From Dactylonectria macrodidyma (lineage: Eukaryota; Ascomycota; Sordariomycetes; Hypocreales; Nectriaceae), in NCBI GenBank assembly GCA_020744425.1, contig JAGMUV010000031.1:248001-312000 (forward strand): a stretch of DNA of 64,000 bases. The letters run 5' to 3'. Both the position numbers and the translations under genes were made by a program. The notes under the pieces are model-generated. The model worked only from the letters and a program-made list of their open reading frames with translations, was not told the DNA's origin and searched no databases. Shown here piece after piece: positions 61,850 through 64,000 of the stretch (the first letter of the stretch is position 1; every line of letters starts with the position of its first letter).

Positions 61850-64000
61850 GGGGCAGGCCCTACTCAGCCGCAACGCCCTTGAACACCGCCTGGGAGGGAC
61901 GCGCGGCATCATCGCTCATAGCCTCGGTCACTGTCCTCGGCGATGGACAGGCTGTGGTTCCGCGACGTCGGGTTCAGCAGGCTGAATCACAAGTAAACCT
62001 CCCAATGCATCTCCTGTAGCCACTTGGCAACTTGGTATCACTTGCCACATGACAATTTTACGGAAGATATCAGCAAGCGTTCGGCCATACGAGCAGCCGG
62101 TATTCCATAATCTTAGTCAGGTCTTTCGGCACGAGGTTAAAATTCGGGTGATTAGTGTTGCAGCTGACACCCATACACCTTCGATGTGGGTTGCAAGGGT
62201 GTGAGCGCTAACGACGAATCGTTCTTGCTTGGCTGCGTGGCGTTCTCCCTGCATGGTTTGAGCGGTTCTGGGCGTCCCGGGATGAGCTTTCAGTTGCCCG
62301 ACTGCATTGACTCGTTCCGACGAGTAGGAGCGAACAGCATCCCACTTCCCGGTTCTGGAAGGTCTATCGCATCTGACACCATTCTGTAGCTGCGGCGAGA
62401 CCTCATGGTCCTAGCTTACTTGTTGTTGGAGGGCAACTGCCCACCACTCAAGGGGCACAGGGTTTAGTTGCATACACGCCATTCCACATTAGTCGAAAAC
62501 CTATCACGCCTGAACACCTGAACAGATGCAGTAGGCAAGAGCACTTGGATGTTCCTCCCTGTCCGTCTGTTTATTGCACGACAGGCTTGTATTGTACGTA
62601 GACGCAGTTTTTCAGCCGTAATTCATGCTAAAATCATAACCGAGTCATACCCTTCATCTAACTAGGCGAATACCCATTTCCAGAGCGCTGAGTATGTTGT
62701 CGTGTTTCAGCGGTCCAGACCCCTGTCTACCTAGTTAAGCTGCTACCACCTGGCATGGACCGAACTCGAGAGTGACAGATTGGAGGAGCAGGGAAGGGTA
62801 AGACTCGACGACTCGGCTACAGCTACGTCGAGGACGGAGGACGCAGATCGGCTGTCGACTGAGCCTGCTTGAGCCTCCAGAGCCTTCTTTAGGGAGGCTC
62901 TTCAAGAGCATCTGACATCTATAAGTGGTCGTGATATACCTAAATTCAGGTCCAGATATTCATATCAGAATCACCTCCATCGTCTCTCATCCCTCTTGGG
63001 CCTTTGTCTTATCTACCAACGTTGTTTGCCATTGTCCTTCCCGTACCTGCTCCTCTGGCCGCCCCTGGCATTCATCCATTTTCGTCTCCAACTGGAGTGT
63101 TTCCAAGACCCCCAAACCTTTCAAGAGCCTCGACGCATATCGAGCACATTCGTGCCATCTCATCTTTTTTACTCCTATTATTGCTGCCCCCACCCTAATC
63201 GGTTTCAGTCTCCAGGCGAGTGACCCCAAGGTCTGGAAACGGGTGTGCCGATCGCAGCCCTTAGCATAAAGCCCATCCATGCACGGCGGGGCCAGCTCCA
63301 ATCCACGGCAGTCCGTCTTGCCTGGGTCATCAGCTGACGGTCCCAGGACGCCGGACGGGCCGTGCCACTGTGGCTCACACGCTAAGCGCCTGGTGACAGT
63401 GCTAGATCAGCTTGATACGAGAATGGCTACGAACAACTCATCCACCGCTTCGGTGCAGTACGTTGATGCTACGCAGTACGGAGCCCTATTTGTTGATTAG
63501 AATCGTTCATACTGTAGTCCTGCACACCCCTTGTTCCCCCCTTAGATGCTATTGCCTATATGACGATCAGCTAACGGCTGAGGTTTCCAGGTCCAGGGTT
63601 GCAAGCAACACCAACTCCACAACCTTGAATGGAACCTCTATCCCAGAGGACCAGGAATACAGCCTCGGACGCTATCTCAATCCCTTGCGCTACGTCCCAC
63701 AATCTCACCCCGACACGTATCTCCGGACCCCCCCTGGGTTCGCAGCGTCGTCTTACGGCAGTTCCCAGCGTCAAAGCGTCCATCGCATGGCCCAAATCCT
63801 GAGCACGGTTGATTCCCAGCTTCATCAAACTCCCTCGTCGTGATGACGTTCTACAAGGGTTATCCCCAACGCCAGACAGCTTGTCTCGACTGCAAGTCAG
63901 GGGTCCGGGGTCCGTTTAGCATCCTTCTCCTCGGCATCTTCCATTCCTTGGCTTCCTCGCCTCCCATTCCCACGGGTCGTAGGGCCCTGACTAGCGTGTT
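61850..64000. other. Gene-poor right edge of the window
   Basis: No gene could be assigned with confidence. Open frames at 63279-63500 (contains CHCGSHAKRLVTVLDQLDTR, faintly like the tail domain of some Zn-cluster regulators) and 63412-63843 (ending HRMAQILSTVDSQLHQTPSS) might be exons of one gene, with a candidate 3' splice site TTTCCAG near 63591. No consistent gene model could be built by eye. Confidence 0.3.

Noticed and set aside
63279..63843. Regulator gene with an AflR-like tail
   Set aside because: Only a weak CHC motif and no zinc cluster or consistent exon model; too uncertain to call.
1..64000. Starship-type giant element
   Set aside because: No DUF3435 tyrosine recombinase captain gene was seen; the integrase here is of the DDE type with its own short terminal repeats.

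Overview
This window comes from a filamentous ascomycete fungus (Pezizomycotina type). The evidence is short GT-AG introns of about 50-70 bp that restore frame in nearly every multi-exon gene, a Zn2Cys6 transcription factor, a bZIP gene of the DUF3425 type, a LOG-family enzyme, and a dense mix of fungal transposons. All family names here come from reading the sequence and from memory of the families; no database was searched.

Layout. (1) 1-9.5 kb: a multi-gene DNA transposon, called element A here, with its left end outside the window. It holds a DUF3716-like gene, a basic/acidic zinc-cluster gene (gene B) and a two-exon integrase-type DDE transposase. Two identical piggyBac copies, a solo LTR and a possible larger LTR have inserted into it. 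(2) 9.5-20.5 kb: about 4 kb with no recognisable gene, a broken Tc1/mariner, a host-like gene with a duplicated exon-intron unit, a hAT-type MITE with a perfect 8-bp duplication, a broken hAT transposase, and a second solo LTR. (3) 20.7-26.6 kb: a complete, apparently young Ty3/Gypsy chromovirus with identical 173-bp LTRs. (4) 26.6-30.5 kb: a RecQ-type helicase gene beheaded at the Gypsy LTR, convergent with an intact DUF6589-type gene. (5) 32-38.7 kb: two decayed piggyBacs around element B, a distant and broken relative of element A. (6) 38.7-42.3 kb: a domesticated Copia-protease-like gene ending inside a LINE tail, and an intact LOG gene. (7) 42.4-50.0 kb: element C, a complete four-gene relative of element A with perfect 32-bp terminal inverted repeats and a nested intact pogo/Fot1 element. 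(8) 50.0-53.7 kb: a truncated LINE with a 12-bp duplication, and a nearly intact hAT. (9) 53.9-64 kb: gene-like host DNA with a Zn2Cys6 regulator, a bZIP-DUF3425 gene carrying one nonsense codon, and gene-poor sequence with WD40 relics.

The best candidate for an undescribed system is the element A/C family. It has a conserved layout: DUF3716-like gene, gene B, then a convergent two-exon integrase, then a second cysteine-cluster gene reading the same way as the integrase. Both copies end in ...ACAGTCAACC, and a shared TGCGTACGCA palindrome lies upstream of gene B. Recent activity elsewhere is suggested by the identical piggyBac copies, the identical Gypsy LTRs and the intact pogo. Several otherwise intact genes carry single nonsense codons of the kind a C-to-T change would make.
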